A stretch of 27,417 nucleotides of DNA, taken from Cudoniella acicularis (Eukaryota > Ascomycota > Leotiomycetes > Helotiales > Helotiaceae). The stretch's first letter is position 1. Each line of letters starts with the position of its first letter. The notes under the pieces are model-generated. The model saw only the letters and a program-made list of their open reading frames with translations, was not told the DNA's origin and ran no database searches. Below, piece after piece: positions 10,049 to 20,480 of the stretch. Made by a program: the position numbers and the translations under genes. The stretch is from the NCBI GenBank assembly GCA_013054445.1, contig JAAMPI010000724.1, forward strand, positions 1 through 27,417, given 5' to 3'.

Positions 10049-12689
10049 CTAGCTCCCCGGGGTAACGCTCGTCGCCGGATTCACCATACAATAATCCAGA
10101 TTCCCATTTTGGTAATTATTCCCCCAATACGGCGGGAACGGAATCTACCCTTCAATTAGCACCCATCCTCTATTAATAATTGAGATAGAAGAAGAAATAA
10201 GACTTACCGATCTCCCCGCGCCCCCAAAAACCGCAAAACTCAAAATAAAAATCAACACCTGAGTCCCCCCATCCATCGCCGCACTCAAAATATAATTATA
10301 CTTAATAAACCAATTCGGCCTATACTTTCTTAGATAAAACTGACTATAAGCCCCAATGAGGAACCATGGAATCGTCACGCTATTAACGCCCACATTCAAC
10401 AGTCCTATATAATTACTTATAAGAGCAGTATTGAGGTAATTCATTCTCAATTTGGGAAAGAATTTATGGCCAATCCAGAAAGGGATGGGGAGGAGGAACC
10501 CGATGATGAAGGCGAGTGTTACCCATTCGTAGCGTTGTCCGACACTGAAGAGCGATTTGGCCATGCCGCCCCAGGCGATGGCTTGCGAGTTGAAGGTTTG
10601 CACTGATTGCCCGGACCAGATGTTTGTTCCTTCGATAGAGAGGAGGATGTCGCGTTGGTTAGTGGTGATGCTGGACATGATTATGTAGGAGAAGATGCTG
10701 CCGATTATGGTTCCGGTCTAGATCTCTTGTGTTAGTAAATCGTCTTTGAAAGCAATTTGTATAAGATAAGATTGGGAGTAGAGGTCTTACCATCTGCATC
10801 GCGAACGTGCAGCGAGGACTCAAATGCGCATACTGTGCAAACTTAAGATCCCTTAGCAACAGCTGCCCCTGCCAAACAGAATTATACCCAAACAACACAA
10901 AATACATATTTGCCACGGGCCGTCCAGGATGTATATACCCACCCAACATCTGCACCACAGGCTGCACAATATAATTAAACCCTGTCATGGCATACTGGGC
11001 CCCAAAAAACAAAATACAAACGACAGAAATCCCACAAGCGATGAAGAATCCCCACCAAGGAAGCGTAGACTCAGCGAGATAGATGGTGATGAGTCCAACG
11101 GTGACGGAGAGAATGAGAACGAGCCCGTACCACCAGTCTGGAGCGTCTTTGTAGGCGAGCATAAGTCGGTAATGAGGATCCATTTCTTTGTCTTCGGGAC
11201 CGCCGCGTTTGGAGTCGATGAATGTCCAGAAGCGGAGGTTCCATTGCGAGGGGGTGACGAGGAGTTTGAGGTTTTCGAGGGAAATGAAGGCCCAGGAGGT
11301 TTTGATGTCGTCGTAGTTCCAGAGGAAGAGATGGGAGAAGGTTGCTGTGATTGAGAGGTTGGTTGCGAGAATGTAAATCGCGAATGTGGCGGCGAAATAG
11401 GGGAGGCCTTGCTGAGCAACGAGGAGAGGATCGACTTTCAGGTCTTCGTTGAGGATGGCGGTTTGGTTGAATTGGACGTAGTTCGTGCCGTTGGATTCGT
11501 CTGTGAAGAGTAGCTGGCTGAGAAATGGGAAACTGAGTGCGCTCCAGATGTTGCCATAATAGACCCCGCAGAACACAGCAATGCAGAGAAGGTAGCCAAG
11601 AAAGTTGTTGAAAAGCGTTTGGAGGGGGTACCAAAGTGGGCTGGGGTTGGCGATGTATTGCCAGTCGAAAGAGAGGGCTAAAATCCCCATGCCTTCATTG
11701 CCGTTAGATCCACCGAAGAGATTTGTGAAGAGCATACTATCTCTCTTCGCCAGGCAGAAGACTGATACGCCCACGAGCGTAGGCATAAGATATGCCGGAA
11801 TGACTTCGTAGCAGAAAAGGATGATGAAGCCGATGTAGAAAATTCGAAGCTTCTTTTTGACCTGGGCCTTTTCTCCATGGAGCGCTTCTAAAAGTGCGTT
11901 GTTTGGTAGATTGTCCGGGAACAACATCTTTGTTGGGTACACCAGAGTGCGACGCATGAGACCAGTGAAGCCGTATCCTAAGCATTGTGATGCGAAGATG
12001 AGGAAGATTCCCACTGCTGCATTGACTTCCTTGTTGTAGTAAAGTTTTTGGACGGCTAGAACTTCAATAGCGAGGGGAGCATTCGCGGCCGCTGAGCCCA
12101 TCACGATGATGGCAGCGTGCTCTTTGATATTGAACTGAACGTGCTTATTAGTATCAAGGATTTTTCTACTTTAGAATGGAATAACTCACAGGATGTGGAT
12201 TGAGAAATCGCCCGATAGCGGTCTTTCTCGGGATCATTACCGCCATTGCCTCGCCGAGCACATAACTGATAACAGACAGAAACACTGTTGATATGATGAC
12301 AGTTTGCGGCTTGAAATAGTAGATTGTCGCCAGGATGCCGCCGAAAGTTGACAAGCCAATGCCTAGGACGGATCAGTGATCTAGTCATTGCCAGCAAGAA
12401 TTGCATCGAACTCACCTAGAAACCAGACTCTGAAAGTCCATGGGTTGAGAGTGGGGTCATCTCGAACATGGATAACTTCAGTGATGAGATCTTCGGGAGT
12501 CTCTGCCGGGACTTTGAAGTGCTCGGACTCATCGTCTTCGAGGGGGGAGATTGCCGCAGCTGTAATATCTAACTCCTCTTTCTCCTCTTTCTCTGCTTTT
12601 TCTTGCGAGAGATTCGTGGTTGTGGCTTCAAGTATCTGCTCGTCAGCCTCGCCAGCCTTCGGGCCGCTGTTGTGTCGCCTGGTAGCCAT
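10049..12689 (-). CDS. Oligopeptide transporter, OPT family
   Basis: Five exons on the minus strand (12689-12416, 12362-12190, 12134-10791, 10717-10208, 10144-10049) join in frame to 798 residues. All four introns are 53-73 nt with GTGAGT, GTGAGT, GTAAGA and GTAAGT donors. The protein has an acidic cytosolic N-terminus of about 85 residues, then many hydrophobic segments. OPT hallmarks are NPHP-FNIKEH (residues 146-155, spanning an intron), GLMRRTLVYPTKMLFPDNLPN, SFDWQYI, and GGYIHPGRPVANMYF with FAQYAHLSPR near the C-terminal third. The tail PPYWGNN...LDYCMVNPA is typical of fungal members. The family imports tetra- and pentapeptides or glutathione with protons, usually at the plasma membrane. 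Exact cargo is unknown. The next upstream gene, on the same strand, is also a transporter. Confidence 0.95.
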
Positions 12690-13756
12690 CCCGAGCCGTT
12701 CAGAAAATAGTCTCGGCGACGTACTAGTGGTGATTTGCGAATTGACACCAATCCTAATTCATGACAGAACACGTTGAGCTAGAAATTCCCAGAGAAAAGG
12801 GCGCGTTCTCGAAAACGAAAACAATTAGCCAGCCCGATACCATGTACTTGGTATTAATCCTACAGCAACATGGGAAGAATACGGACTGATAATATGTAGA
12901 CTTGCCACTCGGAGGGTCGTCCGTTTTGGGCCCTTGCAGCCAGCGCGGGGTAAATCTGTATATTGAACCGGGAGAATGCAATTTAGGATCAGATGTAGAC
13001 AGCCGAGACAGATCTATGGGTTGGACCATTCACAAGGTTTTGAATGGCCAGATTATGCTTAGAAAAAAGATCCGACTCAACCGAAGCACTATACACTATC
13101 TGCCAAAAACCCGAGCCCAAGGATCTCAAACACTTTTGTTGGAGAATTCCTTATCGCGAGCTTCCCGTTGTGTGCGGCGTAGTTTCTAGAAAACGCGTCA
13201 AGAGTTGTTAGCAAGACATGATAGGAAAGAAGACGGTTGTCAGGTGGCCCCGACTGCAACGTTACAATGATTGATGCAAACAACCCAATTGCGCCTCATT
13301 CATGAATATAGACTCTGTAAATCTTTGATAACGACTAGTAAAAACAAGATTCATGTTGCATGATAAGCTTGTAAAAGTGAGCCTCAAATAGGCTAAAACG
13401 AAAGCTTCCCCGCGTCGAAATCACCAAGTCCGGCAGAACAAAACATGGGTGGCCTCTTGGAAGCCATGGGTCCGTGCCTCATATCGACTGCTATACACTG
13501 GCATATAATGTAAAACATCAAATATTAATTTGTCTATTCGAATATATTTAGTTTGTTGAATAGCTCTTCTCACTCGATTTGGTCTGTATATCCTTCATAT
13601 GTGATGAAGTCTTGCTCGCTCTCTTCATATCAGTACAAATGGAACAACGCAAGTGAGGGAAAAGAAAATTGGTATATCCTAAAAATGAAGAAAACAAACT
13701 CCTTAACAATCTCTCTTTCCACTTCGATAGCGATGCATAGGACTCAACTGTTGAAA
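12690..13756. other. OPT promoter and MFS 3' flank
   Basis: About 1.07 kb between two minus-strand genes, so it should carry the OPT promoter at its left side and the MFS 3' UTR at its right. I see no gene, and no motif that I can assign with confidence. Confidence 0.45.
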
Positions 13757-15784
13757 TCAGAGATAGTGCAGTTTCGAGTCCTTCGTAGCCATCCGGAATT
13801 GTTTGCCCCAGATAAGGAAGACAGCAGTGCCGATACTGCAGATTCCGACAGCGAGAGCCATGAGTGTCATAACTGGGGGGATGAAACCAGAGCGAACAGC
13901 CCAGTCGTTGAAGTAGAAGATCATGCCGAACTATTTTGTTTTGATTAGTTGAAGTGTCTTAACGGCGAAAGGAGTGTGATGATGTGTTAAAGATTGAAGC
14001 AAAAAGTAAACAATGCGCCGGGGAAGGGAGAGAAGGAAAGGGAACATACACCGTAAGTGTTCTTCACGATGGTGGCAGCGACCATGATCTGCCCCGGAAT
14101 ATGCTTGTAGCTATCCACAGCGTACGAGATGAGGATGGCGGGAATAGAGACGACTTCGATACCGACAAACCCGTACCCAACAACCACGATAACTGGCCAT
14201 CGGTAGTGATCTTGATACCCTATTGCCGTTATCTGTTGTTGTCAGAAATGCTTTCACAGTAGTCGGAGGAAGACGTACCACCATGCCGATAAGCAGGATC
14301 ACTAGGTAAGGAATCATAGTCCACAGCCTCATCTCTGCTTCGCGAACGCCTCCGTTGCGTCTTGCCAACCAGATACTGACAGCATCACTAATTGGGCCGG
14401 CAGTACACAGTCCAATGATCCCACCAACTACAAATGCAAAGTTCACAAATCCGACTTGAGCTGGTGTGAACAGATAGGGAGGTGCGGCAAACACTTGCGA
14501 CTGTGTCAAGTTGAGGGCGAGCAGGCAGTTGGTGGACATCCCAAATGCAAAGACTACCCACAAAATGATGGGATAGAAGAATATTTGGATTGGAGCGAAG
14601 ACATCACGTATTATAGTGTGCTTCAGGGCATTGTTAGGAATGAGGCGAGGGATGAGAGAAAATTGCGCTCGAGAGGGCCGGCCAACGATATGGGAGGTAT
14701 GGCGAGAAGCGTGGATGTGGTCACTTGTTAGATGGACACTAGATGTAGGTTTGATTTCGGAGGTAGGCTCGTTAGTGGTGACGGTGTTCAAAACCGAAGA
14801 ATCCGTTTTGGGCTCGTCATTGTTGGTGGTATCCTTGCCGGTTGTGCTTGAATTACTGTCTGACAGAGAATTGGAATTATCGCGGGGGTAGCGTGTTTCA
14901 GGGAACATGAAGATCATCATGATCAAGCTCGCCTTTGAGGATGTCAGCAACGTCAAATTAATCTGCACAGTAATGCTTACCCCTTGCAATATCGTACAAA
15001 CCCAGAAGAACCATCTCCAAGAAATACTTGCTGCAATACTGCCAGAAATAATAGGTCCAAGAAAGCAACCAATGAAGTAAGCCCAACTACCGAGATGTAA
15101 GCATTGAATCGGGGATCTTCATAATTCGAGATAGGGTTCTTACAAGTAAACCCCCATCCAGAGTCCGCGTTGATGCAGGAACATTACATCAGATACGACC
15201 ATCGGCATAATACTTTCGTTAGCCGCAGCACCCAAACCACTAATCACTCGAGCGCCGAGAAAGCTGGGATAGCTAGTAACAAGTGCCTGCCATATGTTCG
15301 CAAGTACGCATATCAAGCCGCAAATGATAATTGTAGGGCGGCGACCGAATAAATTGCTGAAAGGAACGATGACGAAGTTTGCATATCCTAGTGCCATTGC
15401 TGCGGCGCCAAACTGGAATAGCATCAGTGCTGGATCGGAGAATTGAGAATTGTGACTTACAAGCATGTTTACTTGTGGGAGAGTCTTTTGGAATTCTTGC
15501 ATAAAGATGGGCGTGAGGGGTGCGATGGCAAGAGGTGTGAGAATGCTGACAAAAACAAAGATTGCTTGATTGATGATGACAATTGCCTTCCATGTTGGGC
15601 TCCAATTCTACGTGGAACTCATTAGTAAACTTCAAACCTTCTGATATGGATGAATTCTTACCAAAGGGTCATCTGGATTATCGGTTGGCTCAGGAATCAA
15701 TAGGATTTTGTCTGAGGTTGCATTTTCTAGAAGAATTTCAGTGCCTGGGATAGGCTCCAACCGATCGATATGGGTTACTGTCAT
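13757..15784 (-). CDS. MFS transporter, 12-TM DHA1-like
   Basis: Seven exons on the minus strand (15784-15662, 15607-15461, 15412-15144, 15086-14981, 14932-14279, 14232-14050, 13930-13757) join without a break to 551 residues. Six introns of 46-119 nt make it the most intron-rich gene here. The cytosolic N-terminus ends in NPDDPLNWS (36-44), a common signature of fungal DHA1-type carriers. MFS motif A appears as NLFGRRP (110-116), followed by ISGLGAAANESIMPMVVSD and GPIISGSIAASISWRWFFW in TM4-TM5. PETRYPR (226-232) closes the first half. A long Ser/Thr/Asn-rich cytosolic loop separates the six-helix halves. It probably exports drugs or metabolites, or takes up a small solute, at the plasma membrane by proton coupling. 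The substrate is unknown. Its promoter holds an 11-bp tandem repeat and a CGGA palindrome. Confidence 0.93.
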
Positions 15785-15899
15785 TGTGAAGTGCTTGGTG
15801 TAGAAAGAGGGGAGACTTCAGATATGGTGATGAACTTGAAGGAAAAAAGTTGTAGAATGATGCTGAAGACTCAACATTATATATCTGAACTATCTGTGT

Positions 15900-15926
15900 A
15901 GATCCTGTGCAGATCCTGTGCAGATC
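15900..15926 (-). repeat. 11-bp tandem repeat in the MFS promoter
   Basis: AGATCCTGTGC occurs at 15900-15910 and 15911-15921, followed by a partial third unit AGATC at 15922-15926. The block begins 116 bases upstream of the MFS start codon. It may be a cluster of regulator sites or a slippage product. Confidence 0.6.
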
Positions 15927-15943
15927 TTTAGTGAAGCCACACT

Positions 15944-15953
15944 CGGAGGTCCG
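15944..15953. promoter_or_regulatory. CGGA-N2-TCCG palindrome, candidate zinc-cluster site
   Basis: The sequence CGGAGGTCCG is an inverted repeat of CGGA with a 2-bp spacer, 160 bases before the MFS ATG. Zn2Cys6 dimers bind inverted CGG triplets (established knowledge). A degenerate inverted copy lies at 16144-16153. Binding is inferred. Confidence 0.35.
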
Positions 15954-16228
15954 GATCGTGGGAGGATGCAAACGAGGCTCTAGATCACCCCCTTTACCCG
16001 TTTGAAGGGAACGGAATGCGACTCTGGAGACGGAATGAGTTATCTTTGGCCGGAGGATCTGGTGAAAGTCCAAATTTGATGTTGCAAATTCTCGCATCGC
16101 ATCGCTTCGCGACGAGGAGGGAGAATATGGTTGAAACGCCACCCCGGACCTCCAACCCCACACGGAGCGACGAAATTTTTGAATTCTCGCATCCAGTACA
16201 TCCAATACATCCCCAAAGACCTAAAATT

Positions 16229-17691
16229 TTACTCGTCCAGAATCTTGCCCTCCTTCTTGTACCGCTCGACTCTGTTCACAATTTCGTTTACATCTTTCCA
16301 GATCCTTTTGCGATTTTTAACCCCATTCAAGTCCTGCCAGCACCCTTTGACCGCTTTGTAAAGACGAAACCAGTCCGTGGTGCCAACGGGCATGTCTTGC
16401 GCTTCCCAGAGAAATGGCATGTCCTCCAAGAGTAGTCTGCGAAAAAGTACGACCGGCAACTGCCTAAACGACATAGTCGTGCGTCTTAGGTTCGCAATAT
16501 CTTTGGCAGATAAATGATCAAGAACCATGTCTCGAAGCTCGAGTGGTAGTTTCCCAAACATATCCGAGTGTGTTGTAGGTGGCGGTGTAGAGTGGCCTTT
16601 TTTTGTAGTGGTCTTCAGAGGCCTGGTAATGGAAAGAAAAAGCCCCTACATTAAAGGCATCGTACTGAATCTTCTTGGCGTTAGACCATGTGAAGTCTCG
16701 ACCGCAGGATTTTAATAGCTCTGAAAATCCAGGTATATCGATTGGATTAGCCGCAAGATACTCATTCCCTGGCTCATGGCACCACCATTCTAGAATTTCA
16801 CTTGTTAGCAAGATCTGTGCATTCCGTAGTTGTCACGTCGGAGAAAATAATTCTCATTATATGGAGAGATGACATGGCACATTTTGATATTCTATTTTTT
16901 GAGATAACGAAAAGGGTTACTGACGTTCACATCCATTCCGGACGGCCAAGGACCGAGGGAAATTTTCAAAAAAGTCTTCGTACTCATGTTCAATCTGTTG
17001 GACAATGTCAGCGAGCGATGAGCAAAGGAGATATGAATGGGCCGTACCTGTCGCCACATCCAAAGTCCATGAACATCGACACGCCCTAGACGACTTGCGG
17101 AGACTTTCTTGAATATTTCAAAGCAAGTTGGATGAAATGGAAGGGCGGGGGTAGGATCATCATCCTTGTACAGGTCAGTAACTGCTCTATAGTGCGATTC
17201 ATTGCCCATACACCCCAAATACAATTGGATGGGAAGGTTTCCGTCACACCATGTCTCACTGGGGATATGTCTCCTAGAGGTGCTTCATTAGGGGATCCAT
17301 CTCCAAGACCCGTCAAAAAATAGCCACTTTCCCGCTCAAGGTCCTGGTCATCCGATTCTGTTTCCCAATTGTCTTCTTTCTTCAGAAGGCATTGCATTGC
17401 TCGACAGCCTCTCATTTCTTGGGTGGAGATCCTATAGCCACAGTAGCCTAAGGTGCAGATGCATCCAGGACCTGAGATATGCTCTTCCCCAGATCCCACA
17501 AAACCATTTTCAAGGTCTGCACGCTCAAGAGCTTGACAACCAGAAAATTCGCCGCACGTATCTGCAACCTCATCCACATACCCTGACCCAGTATATGTCC
17601 AAGCTGCTTCTTCTGGCTCTCCGGCGCGTCGAATGCGTGCAATTGCAAAGCTTACACCGCAGAGCTGGCACATAGTTTCGCTGTATCCCAT
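16229..17691 (-). pseudogene. F-box protein, interrupted by two one-base frameshifts
   Basis: Read on the minus strand: exon 17691-17048, then 16994 to about 16925, then 16789-16229. The N-terminus MGYSETMCQLCGVSFAIARIRR, the GPGC and YRISTQEMRGCRAMQCL blocks, GNESHYRAV, LPFHPTCFEIFKKVSASRLG and NEYLAANPIDIPG all match a fungal family that ends in an F-box. The F-box is MFGKLPLELRDMVLDHLSAKDIANLR, starting at 16561. F-box proteins bring targets to SCF ubiquitin ligases. Intron 16995-17047 is clean. The second has donor GTCAGT at 16924 if the frame is to hold (GTAACC at 16920 would not). The frame slips once near 17240 (one base missing in CCTTCCC) and once in a seven-base A run at about 16598-16604 (one base extra). 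With both repaired the length would be about 424 residues. No other damage is seen, so sequencing error is as likely as gene decay. Confidence 0.75.
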
Positions 17692-18977
17692 CGTCGCGGT
17701 GCTTTCTTGTGTAGTAGATGAAGAAATCTAGACACGAGGGAGGGGTAAAGATTGAGGTATCCTAGCTAGGTGGAAGCAAGCGGCAAATTCGTAGCCTTCT
17801 CATGGACCACTGGTGCCAGGATGGCCGTACTTGATCATACTCCACGTGAAGGTGAAGCCCAAGACCCTAAGGGAAGTCAGAACCCTTGATTATCGCTGAT
17901 CGTTGATCGCTGGACGCGACGGGGGCGGGCAATACAACGCATTATGAAGGCAGAAGTCGATTTGTTTAGCTTGTGCAATAAGGTAAGGCACCGCAATGGG
18001 CGGCCAATTTTGGTTACTCACGTTGAAATACCAGGCAGAAGTCGTACTGATGTAGTAGCACTTGAACTTGGCAGCACAGTTGGCAGTGCTTAAGTTCTCC
18101 CTCAGTCCGAGTTTCTGAATCCTCGGCAAGATGAGCCGGACATGCTTGAGGGCCTGGCTAGAAAAGACGCTATACCAGAAGCAGACTAGCGGATTTGCTC
18201 CCGAGGGGCATACCGCAGGTCGGGTCTGGTGTTGATTTCTGCCGCAAGACACTTTCGACTTTCTCACTGATCTTCAGTGATCACAAAATTTATTATCCGT
18301 TCCCTTTTTCAGGTGTCAGCACCAAATATACCTAGTCCTCAGCTTTCCAGCCTTCTAATGGCTTTTTCCTTGAACGTCACCTACAGAATTTCTTGACTAC
18401 TGCTTTGTATCGAGTGTGCCTCGCAGAAGCTTCGAAGGAGGATCGGCTCCAGTGGATATCCCCACAGTCCATGGCTTCTACAGGGCCCGGGGCGTGGAAA
18501 CTCCGCTTAACCCGAATCATTCTGCTTCTATCGGACGACTTCCAGACAGTTCCAACTATGGCAAGATCCAAGGTGAAGTCCCAAAACGGGTGTTGCGGTC
18601 AAGTGACGAGAAGTTCCCCATCAGCTGCAGGTGCATGCTTCCCTCGCAAAGGCTTTCACTATGACGTTGAGTGCAATTGCTGGCAGCTGAGGGGTAGACC
18701 TCGAGCAGTTTTCGCGCCCTGACATTGGATACCAATTCTGACACTGTGACGGCTTGAGCCTTCTCTTTTGTGCCCCGTGAATTAATTGATCCTTGGTCTG
18801 CGGGTCTTTTTTTATCGACACGAAAGAGCTGCCTCTTTTGAATCCATTCTCTCTCCAACCACAATTACCTATTAACCTTGAAACCCAACAGAAACCCGAA
18901 CCTCCTAATCTCACCTCATCACGACATCCACTTCCTCACTCACGTTCCAAATTCAATCGCGCCGCAAAAATTCCCGC
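17692..18977. other. Divergent promoter region between F-box and App1 genes
   Basis: About 1.29 kb upstream of both the minus-strand F-box gene and the plus-strand App1 gene. Open frames at 17890-18267 (minus, 125 codons) and 18393-18722 (plus, 109 codons) have no recognisable motifs. I treat them as chance. The last 120 bases before 18978 are C/A-rich, consistent with a leader. Confidence 0.45.
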
Positions 18978-20480
18978 ATGCCCCGCTTCCTCGAACGCGC
19001 CAAATCTGTCGTCAACGAGATCAAAATCATGTATCACGAAGACGACCTTCAGCGTCGATCGCGCCAAGTGCGTAACTTCCTCGAGACCGAATCAAGCCTT
19101 CCAGATATTCAAAAGGAGCCCGCGTCAGACCATCGGCCTTCTTGCCAACGATGCCCTCTCTCATCTTGGTACTTGGAATCCTTTTCCGAAAGATATTACA
19201 AATAAGGATACTGTATGGTTGTTGGATAATACCGCACACCGCGGGGCGGACAACCAATGGCAGGCAGAATTCGTCGCAGCTGTCTTCGATCAGAACTCTG
19301 GAGTTGAAGTAAGCAGTGTTGTGGCGAACGTGGCCGAAAAGTTGAAAATCGGTAAAGGCGACGCCCAAGAAGCCACAATTCGGGAAAGGCTTATGCCATT
19401 CGTACAAGAAATACTACCGGCGCGTGTTGTTGAGGCGGACTTTGCACAGAAAACACAACTGAAGCTTGGGCCGGGTGGTCGAAATGCCATTAGTAGCGAT
19501 GTCAAAACACTTCCATCTTTTAAAGGGGGAGATATTGTCTTGACCAAAGCCGAAGTTCCTCAGGGCGCAAATGGAATTTTGGATATGAAGACAGTATATG
19601 CTGAACCGGAAGGTTGGGGCGTTATATCTGGTAAATTTATGTTTTTTCGTTGGTTATTTTCCACGTGTAATAAAGAGAAGAAAATGGGTTGAACCTCACC
19701 TGTTACCGCAAGACAACCAGCAAATGCTAGCGCTCTTTATTCTTGAGGTCTCCTTGAAGTCGCTCGACTCAAGGTTTATTTCTTTACTCATCCATTGGAA
19801 AGCCCCTCACTGACCATGTACAGATATTGACGACACTATTAAAATCACACAAACAAGTGACCCTATTGGCATCCTACGCTCTACATTTGTTTCGGACGCA
19901 ACCCCTATCACTGGCATGCCTGAGCTCTACACCTATATCCAAACCCTCATCACAACCTCCTCGCCCTTTTTCTACCTTTCAGCCTCGCCATACAATCTCT
20001 ATTACTTTCTGCGCAACTTCCGCGAAAAGTTCTATCCGCAAGGGACCATGATCCTTAGAGATGCCAGCTGGATGAATCTTTCGGGTTTACTGTCAAACTT
20101 GACGCTTGGAACAAAAGAATACAAAGTTGACAGAATGATAAAAATAAACTCGTGGCTACCACAGAGGAAGATGATCTGTATTGGTGACTCGACCCAATCT
20201 GATCCCGAAGCCTATGGCACAATGTAAGTTTTCTTCTCCCTACTTGGGCAATTATTTAACCAGCTCTAGATTCCACAAATTCCCAGGTTGGGTCCACTTG
20301 ATTCTCATCCGAAAAGTCACAGATATCGCGGCTATCGGCATCGAGGAGAAGAACGAGCCGGAGAGATTCGAAAAGGCGTTTGAGGGGGTACCAAAAAACG
20401 TGTGGCATATTTTCGAAAGTCCAGAGGAGTGCTACAAGATCTTGAATGATGTCACTGGAGCCGCTGGCATCCTGAATTAG
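18978..20480 (+). CDS. App1-type phosphatidate phosphatase, one apparent frameshift
   Basis: Exons 18978-19630, 19824-20223 and 20270-20480 give about 420 residues once a one-base slip is allowed. The start MPRFLERAKSVVNEIK is followed by QRRSRQVRNFLETE, then the frame changes within CAAAAGG near 19110 (one A too many) to reach GLLANDALSHLGTWNP. Catalytic HAD motifs are complete: DIDDT at residues 218-222 (motif I, DxDxT), SASP at 270-273, Lys318 in YKVDRM, and GDSTQSDPE at 338-346. Yeast App1 converts phosphatidate to diacylglycerol at cortical actin patches and is linked to endocytosis; the same role is inferred here. The first Asp codon of motif I is split by the 193-nt intron 19631-19823. 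For the second intron I prefer 20224-20269 (46 nt), because it leaves IFHKFPGW the same length as relatives. The slip may be a sequencing error, as the rest is intact. Confidence 0.85.

Larger units (their letters stand above)
15785..16228. other. MFS promoter and F-box 3' flank
   Basis: This 444-base spacer contains an AGATCCTGTGC tandem repeat at 15900-15926, a CGGA-GG-TCCG palindrome at 15944-15953, and a 10-base inverted copy (GGAGGTCCGG at 15945-15954 versus CCGGACCTCC at 16144-16153). No gene is seen. Confidence 0.5.

Noticed and set aside
10929..11634. Long open frames antisense to, or shifted within, the OPT gene
   Set aside because: They lie wholly inside a strongly supported OPT exon and are shadows of it.
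17890..18722. Open frames of 125 and 109 codons in the F-box/App1 divergent region
   Set aside because: No recognisable domain, no convincing start context, and no splice partner.
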